Shown in pieces: positions 9,933 to 17,851 of a DNA stretch of 64,000 bases. The number at the start of each line of letters is the position of its first letter. Position 1 is the stretch's first letter. The stretch lies in contig CAWJTR010000002.1 of assembly GCA_963845735.1 (NCBI GenBank), positions 62,001 to 126,000 on the forward strand. The letters run 5' to 3'. This DNA comes from AP-15 sp963845735. Its GTDB lineage: Bacteria > Pseudomonadota > Alphaproteobacteria > ATCC43930 > CGMCC-115725. The notes under the pieces are model-generated. The model did no database searches. It was not told where the DNA came from and was given only the letters and a program-made list of their open reading frames with translations. A program made the position numbers and the translations under genes.

Positions 9933-11090
9933 GTGCGCGAGCCGGCCCGCATCCTGGTCGTCGACGATGTCCCGGACAATGTCGAGATCCTGCAGATGCG
10001 GCTCGAAAGTCAGGGCTACGAGGTCGTCACCGCCGGCGACGGCGTCGAAGCGCTGGAAAAGGTCCGCGAGCTTCGGCCCGATCTCGTGCTGCTCGACATC
10101 ATGATGCCCAAGATGGACGGCATCGAAACGGTCAAGCAAATAAAGGCCGACCCTTCGCTGCCGTTCATCCCGGTGATCCTGGTTACCGCCAGGGCGGACG
10201 CCAAGGACGTCATCGCCGGGCTGGAAAGCGGCGGCGACGATTACCTGACCAAGCCGGTCGACCATGCCGCGCTCTCGGCGCGGGTGCGGGCGATGCTCCG
10301 GATCAAGGCGTTGCACGACACGGTGCAAGCGCAGGCGACGCGGCTGGAGGAGCAGGCGGCCGACCTCGCGGCGTTGAACCGGACCTTGGAGGAACGGGTC
10401 GCAGCGCAGGTCGACGAAATCGAGCGGATCGGCAGGCTGAAGCGGTTTCTGGCGCCGCAGATCGTGGAAACCATCGTCTCGTCTGGCGGCGAGACGATCC
10501 TCGATCATCACCGGCGCGATATCGTCGTGCTGTTCTGCGACATGCGCGGCTTTACCGCCTTTGCCGAAACCGCCGAGCCGGAGGACGTGATGGCTGTGCT
10601 CGGCGAATATCACGACGCGTTGGGGCCGCTGATCCATCGCTACGAGGGCACCCTCGATCGCTTTGCCGGCGACGGTCTGATCGTCTTTTTCAACGACCCG
10701 GTGCCATGTCCCGATCCGGCGCTACGCGCCGTGCGCCTTGCGGTCGCGATGCGCGAAGCGGTCACCGCGCTCGCCCGCTCTTGGGCGGCCCGCGGGCACG
10801 AAATCGGCTTTGGCGTCGGCATCGCCCAAGGCTACGCCACCCTCGGCCGGATCGGGTTCGCCGACCGTTTCGACTACAGCGCCATCGGCACGGTGACCAA
10901 CCTCGCGGCGAGACTGTGCGACGAGGCGCGGGATGGGCAAATTCTGGTGACCCGACGCATCGCCGCAGCGATCGACAACCTCGCCGAGTTCGAGGCGCTG
11001 GGCGATCTTGCGCTAAAGGGACTGAGCCGTCCGGTCGCGGTTTCGAACGTGCGCGGTCTCGTCTCGGCCGCCGCCGGCGAGCTGTCGTAG
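9933..11090 (+). CDS. Response regulator fused to a class III adenylate/guanylate cyclase
   Basis: A 386-residue protein with a GTG start four bases after the preceding stop. Residues 1-120 are a receiver domain (ILVVDDVPDN, phosphoacceptor Asp in LLDIMMPKMDG, Lys in YLTKPVD). Residues 120-170 form a coiled coil. The C-terminal half is a class III cyclase: VLFCDMRGFT supplies one metal-binding Asp and DRFAGDGLIVFF the other, and the domain ends near LKGLSRPV. Phosphorylation by the upstream kinase would be expected to control synthesis of cAMP or cGMP; substrate choice cannot be told from what I can see. It ends the signalling operon. Confidence 0.9.
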   Translation: MREPARILVVDDVPDNVEILQMRLESQGYEVVTAGDGVEALEKVRELRPDLVLLDIMMPKMDGIETVKQIKADPSLPFIPVILVTARADAKDVIAGLESGGDDYLTKPVDHAALSARVRAMLRIKALHDTVQAQATRLEEQAADLAALNRTLEERVAAQVDEIERIGRLKRFLAPQIVETIVSSGGETILDHHRRDIVVLFCDMRGFTAFAETAEPEDVMAVLGEYHDALGPLIHRYEGTLDRFAGDGLIVFFNDPVPCPDPALRAVRLAVAMREAVTALARSWAARGHEIGFGVGIAQGYATLGRIGFADRFDYSAIGTVTNLAARLCDEARDGQILVTRRIAAAIDNLAEFEALGDLALKGLSRPVAVSNVRGLVSAAAGELS

Positions 11091-11194
11091 GCGCCAGCGA
11101 TCGACCGGCATCGCGGTGGGTGGCATGAACTCGGCTGAGGTCCTACATTCTATCGCCATGCTTCCGCTTCTTGTCGCCGAACGCCCGCACAGCG

Positions 11195-13339
11195 ATGTCG
11201 GCAAGCCATTTGCGCTTCAGTTCGGAATTCCGCCCGGCCGGCGACCAGCCGGAGGCGATCGACGAATTGTGCGAAGGGCTCGCCCGCGAGGAGCGCGATC
11301 AGGTGCTGCTCGGCGTCACCGGCTCGGGCAAGACCTTTACGATGGCGCATGTCATCGCCCGCACCGGGCGGCCGGCGATCATCCTCGCCCCGAACAAGAC
11401 CCTGGCCGCGCAGCTCTACGGCGAGATGAAGAGCTTTTTCCCGGACAACGCGGTCGAATACTTTGTCTCCTATTACGATTACTACCAGCCCGAGGCCTAC
11501 GTCCCGCGCACCGACACCTATGTCGAAAAGGAATCGTCGCTGAACGAGGAGATCGACCGGATGCGCCATTCGGCGACGCGGGCGATCCTGGAGCGGCGCG
11601 ACGTCATCGTCGTCGCCTCGGTTTCGTGCATCTACGGCATCGGCTCGGTCGAGACCTATTCGCAGATGATCCTGTCCCTGGCCAAGGGCGACCGGGTCAA
11701 CCGCACCCAGCTGCTGGCCCGATTCGTCGAATTGCAATACCGGCGCAACGACCACAATTTCGTGCGCGGCGCGTTTCGCGTGCGCGGCGACACGATCGAG
11801 TTGTTCCCGGCGCATTACGAGGACCGCGCCTGGCGGCTATCGCTGTTCGGCGACGAGATCGAGGCGATCCACGAGATCGACCCGCTGACCGGCGAAAAGA
11901 CCGCGGCACTGCAATCGATCAAGGTCTACGCCAACAGCCACTACGTCACGCCGCGCCCAACCCTGTTGCAGGCGATCGAGCAGATCAAGCGCGACCTCAA
12001 GATCCGCCTCGAGGAATTGTTCGCCGAAGGCAAGTTGCTGGAGGCGCAGCGGCTCGAACAGCGGACGACCTACGATCTCGAAATGATCGACGCGACCGGC
12101 AGCTGCGCCGGCATCGAGAACTATTCGCGCTATCTGACCGGGCGCAAGCCGGGCGAGCCGCCGCCGACCTTTTTCGAATACATGCCGCGCGACGCGCTGG
12201 TCTTTGTCGACGAAAGCCACGTCACGGTGCCGCAATTGGGCGGCATGTTCCGCGGCGACTGGATGCGCAAGACGACCCTCGCCGAATACGGGTTCCGGCT
12301 GCCGTCCTGCACCGACAACCGCCCGCTCAAATTCGAGGAGTGGGAGGCGATGCGCGGCCAGACGGTGTTTGTCTCGGCGACGCCCGGGCCGTGGGAGATG
12401 AACCGCGCCGGCGGCGTCTTCGTCGAGCAGATCGTGCGGCCGACCGGCCTGGTCGACCCGCCCTGCATCATCCGCCCGGTCGACACCCAGGTCGACGATC
12501 TGATGGCCGAATGCCGCGAGGAGGCGCTCAAAGGCCACCGCGTGCTGGTCACGACCTTGACCAAGAAGATGGCCGAGGCCCTGACCGAGTACCTGCACGA
12601 GGCCGGGCTGCGGGTGCGCTACATGCATTCCGATGTCGACACCTTGGAGCGGATCGAGATCATCCGCGATCTGCGGCTCGGCGTGTTCGATGTGCTGATC
12701 GGCATCAATCTGTTGCGCGAGGGGCTGGATATTCCGGAATGCGCGATGGTCGGCGTGCTCGACGCCGACAAGGAGGGCTATCTGCGCTCGCGCACCTCGC
12801 TGATCCAGACGATCGGGCGGGCGGCGCGGCATATCGACGGCAGGGCCATTCTTTACGCCGACCGGATGACCGACAGCCTCAAGGCGGCGATCGAGGAGAC
12901 CAACCGCCGGCGTGAAAAGCAGCAGGCCTACAACGCCGCACACGGGATCACGCCCGAGAGCGTGCGGCGGGGCATCGCCGACATTCTCGAAAGCGTCTAC
13001 GAGCGCGATCATGTGACCTTCGGCCTGTCGGAGGGCGAGGCGGCCCATTATCAAGGCGCGGATCTGAAAACCGTGATCGCCGACCTGGAAAAGCGCATGC
13101 GCGACGCCGCGGCCGATCTCGAATTCGAGGAGGCGGCGCGACTGCGCGACGAGATCCGCCGGCTCGAACAGGCCGATCTCGGGCTGCCGGTAGCCCCGGC
13201 GGGCGCGGCCGGATCCTGGGCGAGGCGTTCGGACGGCACGCGCGGCCGTTCGATCGCGGGGCGCGCCGGCGTCTCGGCGCGCGAGGTGACACGCGCCAAG
13301 ATACGAGCGCGCAAGGAACGCCGTGCCCTCCGCCGCTGA
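11195..13339 (+). CDS. uvrB: UvrB, excinuclease ABC subunit B
   Basis: Damage-verification subunit of nucleotide excision repair, receiving DNA from UvrA and recruiting UvrC. The Walker A motif GVTGSGKT is at residues 40-47. The beta-hairpin region SYYDYYQPEAYVP, the DEAD-like box VDESH, helicase motifs (INLLREGLD, IGRAAR) and the C-terminal UVR motif (EFEEAARLRDEIRRLE) are all present. Length is 714 residues from ATG 11195; a TTG at 11171 would add eight residues, but MSASHLRFSSEFRPAGDQ matches the family start. About 50 basic, Ala/Gly/Arg-rich residues extend past the UVR motif. The 3' end overlaps the next gene by 17 bases. No SOS box was recognised upstream. Confidence 0.97.
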   Translation: MSASHLRFSSEFRPAGDQPEAIDELCEGLAREERDQVLLGVTGSGKTFTMAHVIARTGRPAIILAPNKTLAAQLYGEMKSFFPDNAVEYFVSYYDYYQPEAYVPRTDTYVEKESSLNEEIDRMRHSATRAILERRDVIVVASVSCIYGIGSVETYSQMILSLAKGDRVNRTQLLARFVELQYRRNDHNFVRGAFRVRGDTIELFPAHYEDRAWRLSLFGDEIEAIHEIDPLTGEKTAALQSIKVYANSHYVTPRPTLLQAIEQIKRDLKIRLEELFAEGKLLEAQRLEQRTTYDLEMIDATGSCAGIENYSRYLTGRKPGEPPPTFFEYMPRDALVFVDESHVTVPQLGGMFRGDWMRKTTLAEYGFRLPSCTDNRPLKFEEWEAMRGQTVFVSATPGPWEMNRAGGVFVEQIVRPTGLVDPPCIIRPVDTQVDDLMAECREEALKGHRVLVTTLTKKMAEALTEYLHEAGLRVRYMHSDVDTLERIEIIRDLRLGVFDVLIGINLLREGLDIPECAMVGVLDADKEGYLRSRTSLIQTIGRAARHIDGRAILYADRMTDSLKAAIEETNRRREKQQAYNAAHGITPESVRRGIADILESVYERDHVTFGLSEGEAAHYQGADLKTVIADLEKRMRDAAADLEFEEAARLRDEIRRLEQADLGLPVAPAGAAGSWARRSDGTRGRSIAGRAGVSAREVTRAKIRARKERRALRR

Positions 13340-14141
13340 CGTCGAGCCGGCTGACGAGCTGACCGGAGCGCTGCCGGCTCCGCCCATTCCAAAGGCGGCG
13401 CTGGTGACCGGCGGCGGACGGCGCATCGGCCGGGCATTGGCGCTGGCGCTGGCCGAGGACGGGTTCGCCGTCGCCGTTCACTATCACCGCTCGCGCAAAG
13501 CGGCAGAAGCAGTGGTCGAGGCGATCCGGGGCGGGGGAGGCGCAGCGCTGGCGCTCGGCGCCGATCTCGCCGACGAGGACGCGGTGCGCAGCTTGCTGCC
13601 GCAGGCCGAGCGCGCATTCGGGCCGCTCGGCTGCCTGGTAAATAACGCCGGGGTGTTTGGCGACGACACCGTCGCAACGACGACCCGGGAAAGCTGGGAT
13701 CTGCATCTCGCGGTCAATCTGCGGGCGCCATTCGTGCTGATCCAGGATTTCGCGGCGCGGCTGCCGGCGGAGGCGGGCGGGGTCGTCGTCAACATGCTGG
13801 ACGAGCGGGTGTGGTCGCTGACCCCCTATTTCGTTTCCTATACGTTGTCGAAGGCGGGGTTGTGGGCTTTGACCCAGACGATGGCGTTGGCCCTGGCGCC
13901 GCGCATCCGGGTCAACGGCATCGGGCCAGGCCCGACCTTGCCGAGCCCGCGGCAGAGCCCCGAGCAATTCGCTCGTCAGCGCGCGATGATGCCGCTCGGC
14001 CGCGGCACCAGCCCACAGGAGATCGCGGCGGCGCTGCGCTTTATCCTGTCGGCGCCGGCGATGACCGGGCAGATGATCGCGCTCGACGGCGGGCAGCATC
14101 TGGGATGGGCGCAGCCGCAGCGCCCCCCGCTGCTCGAATAG
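13323..14141 (+). CDS. Short-chain dehydrogenase/reductase, possibly pteridine-reductase-like
   Basis: A 272-residue classical SDR. The cofactor motif is TGGGRRIGRAL, with Arg residues that favour NADPH, followed by NNAG and YxxxK in YTLSKAGL. Ser of the catalytic triad is not in its usual place: the strand before the Tyr reads VVVNMLDERVW. TGGGRRIG and NMLDERVW resemble the FolM/pteridine reductase branch (dihydromonapterin or dihydrofolate reduction), but the substrate is inference. The GTG start at 13323 lies inside the end of uvrB, implying translational coupling. About 24 residues precede the Rossmann core. Confidence 0.85.
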   Translation: MPSAADVEPADELTGALPAPPIPKAALVTGGGRRIGRALALALAEDGFAVAVHYHRSRKAAEAVVEAIRGGGGAALALGADLADEDAVRSLLPQAERAFGPLGCLVNNAGVFGDDTVATTTRESWDLHLAVNLRAPFVLIQDFAARLPAEAGGVVVNMLDERVWSLTPYFVSYTLSKAGLWALTQTMALALAPRIRVNGIGPGPTLPSPRQSPEQFARQRAMMPLGRGTSPQEIAAALRFILSAPAMTGQMIALDGGQHLGWAQPQRPPLLE

Positions 14142-14162
14142 CGGGTTCGCCCGATGCGCGAA

Positions 14163-14270
14163 TGCGACATTTGTCGCAGTTCGATGTTAAGTTGAGGAAA
14201 CTATTGAATCTTGTTGTCTGGCGATCAGCGGTGGCAATTTGTTCACAGGCGATGTGACGATCGTGCGACA
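14163..14270. repeat. TGCGACA boxes, one pair inverted
   Basis: TGCGACA at 14163-14169 faces its reverse complement TGTCGCA at 14172-14178 across two bases, and a third copy lies at 14264-14270. The first pair could be a short hairpin after the SDR stop or a dimeric regulator site. There is no T-run behind it, so it is not a canonical terminator. Confidence 0.5.
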
Positions 14271-14358
14271 GCAACTCGGGCCGGTGAGCGATCGATTTGC
14301 TGTCAAAAAAAATTAACCATTCAATTCGAAAGCTAAGTCAAATCAATAAGTTATGATA

Positions 14359-14377
14359 TTGCCTAATTATTAGGCAA
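14359..14377. promoter_or_regulatory. 19-base perfect palindrome, candidate operator
   Basis: TTGCCTAAT-T-ATTAGGCAA is a perfect 9+1+9 palindrome in the AT-rich spacer, about 180 bases before uvrC. The symmetry suits a dimeric helix-turn-helix protein. No poly-T follows, arguing against a terminator. The binding protein is unknown. Confidence 0.5.
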
Positions 14378-14438
14378 ACGCTAAGAACCCGAAGTGCCGT
14401 TGGGTTTGGGCTCTGATGAGACTGGTTTTTCAACAGTG

Positions 14439-14460
14439 TTATCCACAGATTTCGTGGATA
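14439..14460 (+). promoter_or_regulatory. DnaA-box consensus inside an inverted repeat
   Basis: TTATCCACA at 14439-14447 matches the strict DnaA box consensus. TATCCAC at 14440-14446 is repeated inverted as GTGGATA at 14454-14460. The site lies just before the uvrC start region and downstream of the AT-rich stretch. It might couple expression to DnaA or be a DnaA-titrating site. A single strict box does not make an origin. Confidence 0.5.
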
Positions 14461-14556
14461 TCGTTGGAGTGGTTTGAATTACGATGGCAACACAAACAGT
14501 TGACGATCCGCTGACAAACGTCAAAAACCCGGCAGCGGCGACGGCGGCGTCGGAAA

Positions 14557-16638
14557 TTGCCGCCGATGGACCCGCGGCGGGCTCCGGAGGACGTCCTCTC
14601 CGGGCCTTTATACGAGCCGGCGCCGGACTCGCAAGTGGCGACCGATCCTGCCTTGGCGAACCCCGCGGCGCAGCTGAAGACCGCGACCGGGGTAATGGCG
14701 GGCGTTGCTGTTATCCGCGCCGCGCTGAGGACCACGCCGGCGACGCCCGGCGTCTATCGCATGCTCGACCGCAAAGGCGATGCGCTCTATGTCGGCAAGG
14801 CGCGCAGCCTGAGGAGCCGGGTGCAGAATTACACCCACCCCGCGGCATTATCGAACCGGCTGCGGCGCATGGTGGCCGAGACCGCCGCTATGGAGATCGT
14901 CTCGACCCACACCGAGGCGGAAGCGCTGCTGCTCGAATGCAATCTGATCAAGCGGCTGATGCCGCGCTTCAATGTTCTGCTGCGCGACGACAAATCGTTT
15001 CCGCTGATCCATCTGACCGCCGATCGCGACTTCCCGCAACTGACCAAATATCGCGGCGCGAAGAGCCAGGGCGGCAGCTATTTCGGCCCGTTCGCCTCGG
15101 CGGGGGCGGTCAATCGCACCCTGGTGACCCTGCAAAAGGCGTTTCTGCTGCGCTCGTGCAGCGACAGCATCTTTGCCAACCGCACCCGCCCATGCCTGCT
15201 GCACCAAATCAAGCGGTGCAGCGCACCTTGCGTCGGGCGGATCAGCCGCGAGGAGTATGCCGGCCTGATCGAGCAGGCGCATTCCTTTCTGTCGGGCGGC
15301 AGCCGCGCTGTGCAGCTGCGTCTCGCGGCCGAGATGCAGGCCGCCGCCGCGGCGCTCGATTTCGAGGCGGCGGGGCTGATCCGCGACCGCATCCGCGCCC
15401 TCTCCCTGGTCCAGGGACATCAGGACATTCACGTGCCCGGCATCGTCGATGCCGACGTGATCGCGGCCTATCAGGAGGCCGGGCAAACCTGCGTGCAGGT
15501 GTTCTTTTTCCGCGGCGGGCAGAATTGGGGCAACCGCGCCTATTTCCCGAGCCACGATCGCCAGCTCTCGGTCGAGGAGGTGCTGAGCTCGTTTGTCGGC
15601 CAATTCTACGACAACCGGCCAAAGCCGCCGCTGGTGCTGCTCAGCCATCGGCTGGCCGAGCAGGAGCTGGTCGAGGAGGCGCTGTCGCTCGGCGGCGGCC
15701 GTGTCGTCCTGGCGGTGCCGCAGCGCGGCGATAAAAAGAAGCTGATCGAGCGCGTCCTCGCCACCGCGCGCGAGGCGCTCGGCCGCCGGCTCGCCGAGAG
15801 CGCCTCGCAGCGCCGGCTGCTCGAGGGCGTCGCCGCGGCGTTTGGCCTCGACGCCGCGCCGAACCGCATCGAGGTCTACGACAACAGCCACATCCAAGGC
15901 ACCAACGCGGTTGGCGCGATGATCGTTGCTGGCCCGGACGGGCTGATGAAGAACGCCTATCGCAAATTCACGATCCGCGGCGTCGCAGCGGTGCAACCAG
16001 CATCGGTTCCAATTTTCTCCGGGCCCCTGTCTGACCCGCCGCCGCGTGCGGCGGAGGGAAGGGTGGGGGCAAAGCCGGGTGAGAGCGAGGCCATTGCCGG
16101 CGGCGACGATTACGCGATGATGCGCGAGGTGTTGCAGCGGCGCTTTGCCCGCGCGCTGAAGGAGGATCCGGAGCGCGCGCAGGGCAGCTGGCCCGACCTG
16201 GTTTTGATCGACGGCGGGCTGGGACAGCTCAATGTCGCGCAGGGGGTGGTCGACGAACTCGGCATCGCCGACGTCGCGATCGTCGGCATCGCCAAAGGGC
16301 CCGACCGCAATGCCGGCCGCGAGCGCTTTTTCATGCCGGGCCGTCCGCCGTTTTCGCTCGATCCGCGCGACCCCGTTCTCTATTTCCTGCAGCGGCTGCG
16401 CGACGAGGCGCATCGGTTTGCGATCGGCACGCATCGCGCCCGGCGGACCAAGGCGATCGGGCGCTCGCCGCTCGACGAGATCGCCGGGATCGGGGCCCGC
16501 CGCAAGCAGGCGTTGCTTCACCATTTCGGCTCGGCGCGCGCAGTCGCCCGCGCCGGGTTGGGTGAGCTCGAACGCGTCGGCGGGATTAGCAAAACCGTCG
16601 CAAAAAAGATTTATGATCATTTTCATGCCGATGAGTAA
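14557..16638 (+). CDS. uvrC: UvrC, excinuclease ABC subunit C
   Basis: Dual-incision nuclease of nucleotide excision repair. After a variable 65-residue lead comes the GIY-YIG domain (PGVYRMLDRKGDALYVGKA), then the Cys-containing RPCLLHQIKRCSAPC segment, a UVR motif (ALDFEAAGLIRDRI), the RNase H-like 3'-side domain (EVYDNSHIQGTNAVG, LIDGGLGQLN) and C-terminal helix-hairpin-helix motifs (IAGIGARRKQALL, LERVGGISKTVAKKI). At 693 residues it is longer than usual because of the lead and because about 35 residues are inserted between KFTIR and GDDYAMMREVL (see repeat at 15985). The TTG start is the one open from upstream; ATG 14566 or 14695 are alternatives. The end overlaps pgsA. Confidence 0.95.
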   Translation: MPPMDPRRAPEDVLSGPLYEPAPDSQVATDPALANPAAQLKTATGVMAGVAVIRAALRTTPATPGVYRMLDRKGDALYVGKARSLRSRVQNYTHPAALSNRLRRMVAETAAMEIVSTHTEAEALLLECNLIKRLMPRFNVLLRDDKSFPLIHLTADRDFPQLTKYRGAKSQGGSYFGPFASAGAVNRTLVTLQKAFLLRSCSDSIFANRTRPCLLHQIKRCSAPCVGRISREEYAGLIEQAHSFLSGGSRAVQLRLAAEMQAAAAALDFEAAGLIRDRIRALSLVQGHQDIHVPGIVDADVIAAYQEAGQTCVQVFFFRGGQNWGNRAYFPSHDRQLSVEEVLSSFVGQFYDNRPKPPLVLLSHRLAEQELVEEALSLGGGRVVLAVPQRGDKKKLIERVLATAREALGRRLAESASQRRLLEGVAAAFGLDAAPNRIEVYDNSHIQGTNAVGAMIVAGPDGLMKNAYRKFTIRGVAAVQPASVPIFSGPLSDPPPRAAEGRVGAKPGESEAIAGGDDYAMMREVLQRRFARALKEDPERAQGSWPDLVLIDGGLGQLNVAQGVVDELGIADVAIVGIAKGPDRNAGRERFFMPGRPPFSLDPRDPVLYFLQRLRDEAHRFAIGTHRARRTKAIGRSPLDEIAGIGARRKQALLHHFGSARAVARAGLGELERVGGISKTVAKKIYDHFHADE
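15985..16093. repeat. Palindromic repeat element inserted in frame within uvrC
   Basis: UvrC normally passes from KF(N/T)IR to GDD(F/Y)AMMREVL within a few residues. Here about 41 residues rich in Pro, Ala and Gly intervene. The DNA has a hairpin (CCGCCGC at 16036-16042, GCGGCGG at 16048-16054) flanked by GGGCCCCTGTCTGAC and GGGTGGGGGCAAAGCCGGG, the style of dispersed intergenic palindromic repeats in alphaproteobacteria. The length keeps the frame open. Its borders are my estimate from the family alignment. Confidence 0.7.
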
Positions 16639-17284
16639 GATGCCCCACATCCCTCTCGCCCACCGGGAGCGGCGCGTGCTGCTGACCAGCCTGCCCAACC
16701 TGCTGACCCTGTCGCGCATCCTGGCGATCCCGGTGGTGATCGCGACCTTTTATGTGCCGGGCGATTACGCGCGGTGGTTCGCCTGCGCGCTGTTCTCGGC
16801 CGCGGGGATCACCGATTGGCTCGACGGGCACATGGCGCGGCGCTGGCAGCAGCAGTCGGAGATCGGCCGCTTTCTCGATCCGATCGCCGACAAATTGCTG
16901 GTCTCGGCCACCCTGTTCATGCTGACGACATTCGGCCGGCTGTCGGCGGCGGCGGTGTTTCCGGCATTGGTGATCCTGTGCCGCGAAATCCTGGTTTCCG
17001 GATTGCGCGAGTATCTTGCGGGGCTGCGCGTCGGCGTGCCGGTATCGCGGCTCGCCAAATGGAAGACGTTTATCCAGATGGTGGCGATCGGCTTTCTGAT
17101 CGTCGGTGATGCCGGCCCCGGCTGTTTTGCCGGTGGCAAGGTGATCGGCGAAAGCTTGCTGTGGATAGCAGCGGCGCTGACTCTGGTCACCGGTTACGAC
17201 TATTTGCGGGCGGGACTTCCGCATATCACCCGCCCCCGCCGCGCCGGCGCGATCGGCCGCGGCAAATCCCAGACCCCGGCATAG
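16625..17284 (+). CDS. pgsA: CDP-diacylglycerol-glycerol-3-phosphate 3-phosphatidyltransferase
   Basis: Integral membrane enzyme that makes phosphatidylglycerol phosphate from CDP-diacylglycerol and glycerol-3-phosphate. The CDP-alcohol phosphotransferase signature is complete: DG-HM-AR, then G and two Asp residues in GRFLDPIADK. Four to six hydrophobic segments follow LPNLLTLSRILAIPVVI. At 219 residues it is near the family norm plus a basic, Arg-rich tail. ATGs at 16625, 16631 and 16640 are all possible; the first overlaps the uvrC stop by 14 bases, typical of coupling in this alphaproteobacterial gene pair. Confidence 0.95.
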   Translation: MPMSKMPHIPLAHRERRVLLTSLPNLLTLSRILAIPVVIATFYVPGDYARWFACALFSAAGITDWLDGHMARRWQQQSEIGRFLDPIADKLLVSATLFMLTTFGRLSAAAVFPALVILCREILVSGLREYLAGLRVGVPVSRLAKWKTFIQMVAIGFLIVGDAGPGCFAGGKVIGESLLWIAAALTLVTGYDYLRAGLPHITRPRRAGAIGRGKSQTPA

Positions 17285-17341
17285 GCGCGCATTGCCTCGG
17301 CCGTCCTCAGCCCCCAAGTGAGGCCGCAGGGACGCGCGGCG

Positions 17342-17851
17342 ATGCGCATCTTTGGCCTCGCCGGCTGGAGCGGAAGCGGCAAGACTACCCTGATGACGGC
17401 ATTGATCCCCGAATTCGTCGGCCGCGGCATAACCGTCTCGACGATCAAGCATGCGCATCACGCCTTTGACGTCGATCAGCCGGGCAAGGATTCGTGGCGC
17501 CATCGCCAAGCCGGGGCGAGCGAAGTCATGGTGGTGTCGGAACGCCGCTGGGCGTTGATGCACGAGCTGCGCGGCGCGCCCGAACCGGGTCTCGACGAGC
17601 TGGTGCCGCGGGTGACGCCGGTCGATCTGCTGCTGGTCGAAGGGTTCAAGCATCACCCGCATCCCAAGATCGAAATCTACCGTCCCTCGCTCGGCAAGCC
17701 GCCATTGCATCCCGACGATCCCTATGTCGTCGCGGTCGCTTCCGACGAAGAGCTGCCGGGGCTGGCGCTGCCCCGGCTGCCGCTCGGCGACCCGGCCGCG
17801 ATAGCCGATTTCATCCTGCAATATGATGGGCGTGTGCGATGGCCCAGCTGA
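17342..17851 (+). CDS. mobB: Molybdopterin-guanine dinucleotide biosynthesis adapter MobB
   Basis: A 169-residue GTP-binding adapter of the MobB family, which assists MobA in attaching GMP to molybdopterin. The P-loop is GWSGSGKTTL at the N-terminus, followed by STIKHAHH and DQPGKDSWRHRQAGA, and a Walker-B-like LLLVEGFKH. ATG 17342 starts one residue before the first strand; a GTG at 17318 would add eight unconserved residues. It overlaps moeA by 13 bases. The run mobB-moeA-moaD-moaE forms a molybdenum-cofactor operon downstream of pgsA. Confidence 0.9.
   Translation: MRIFGLAGWSGSGKTTLMTALIPEFVGRGITVSTIKHAHHAFDVDQPGKDSWRHRQAGASEVMVVSERRWALMHELRGAPEPGLDELVPRVTPVDLLLVEGFKHHPHPKIEIYRPSLGKPPLHPDDPYVVAVASDEELPGLALPRLPLGDPAAIADFILQYDGRVRWPS

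Larger units (their letters stand above)
14142..14556. other. AT-rich intergenic island upstream of uvrC
   Basis: About 415 bases with no credible gene and clearly lower GC than the surroundings, especially 14290-14380. It holds three TGCGACA boxes (one as inverted partner), a 19-base palindrome at 14359 and a perfect DnaA box at 14439 within an inverted repeat. It separates the uvrB-SDR pair from the uvrC-pgsA-Mo cofactor run and should contain the promoter for the latter. Confidence 0.7.

Noticed and set aside
11837..13426. A 529-residue open frame antisense to uvrB
   Set aside because: It mirrors a highly conserved gene in GC-rich sequence, where antisense frames stay open by codon bias; the protein resembles no family and has no ribosome site.
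14142..14556. Chromosomal replication origin
   Set aside because: Only one strict DnaA box is visible, there are no origin-type neighbours (dnaA, parAB, hemE, gidA) and no clear unwinding element; kept as a regulatory finding only.
14848..16719. A 623-residue open frame antisense to uvrC
   Set aside because: Same explanation as for uvrB: strong third-position GC removes stops on the other strand.
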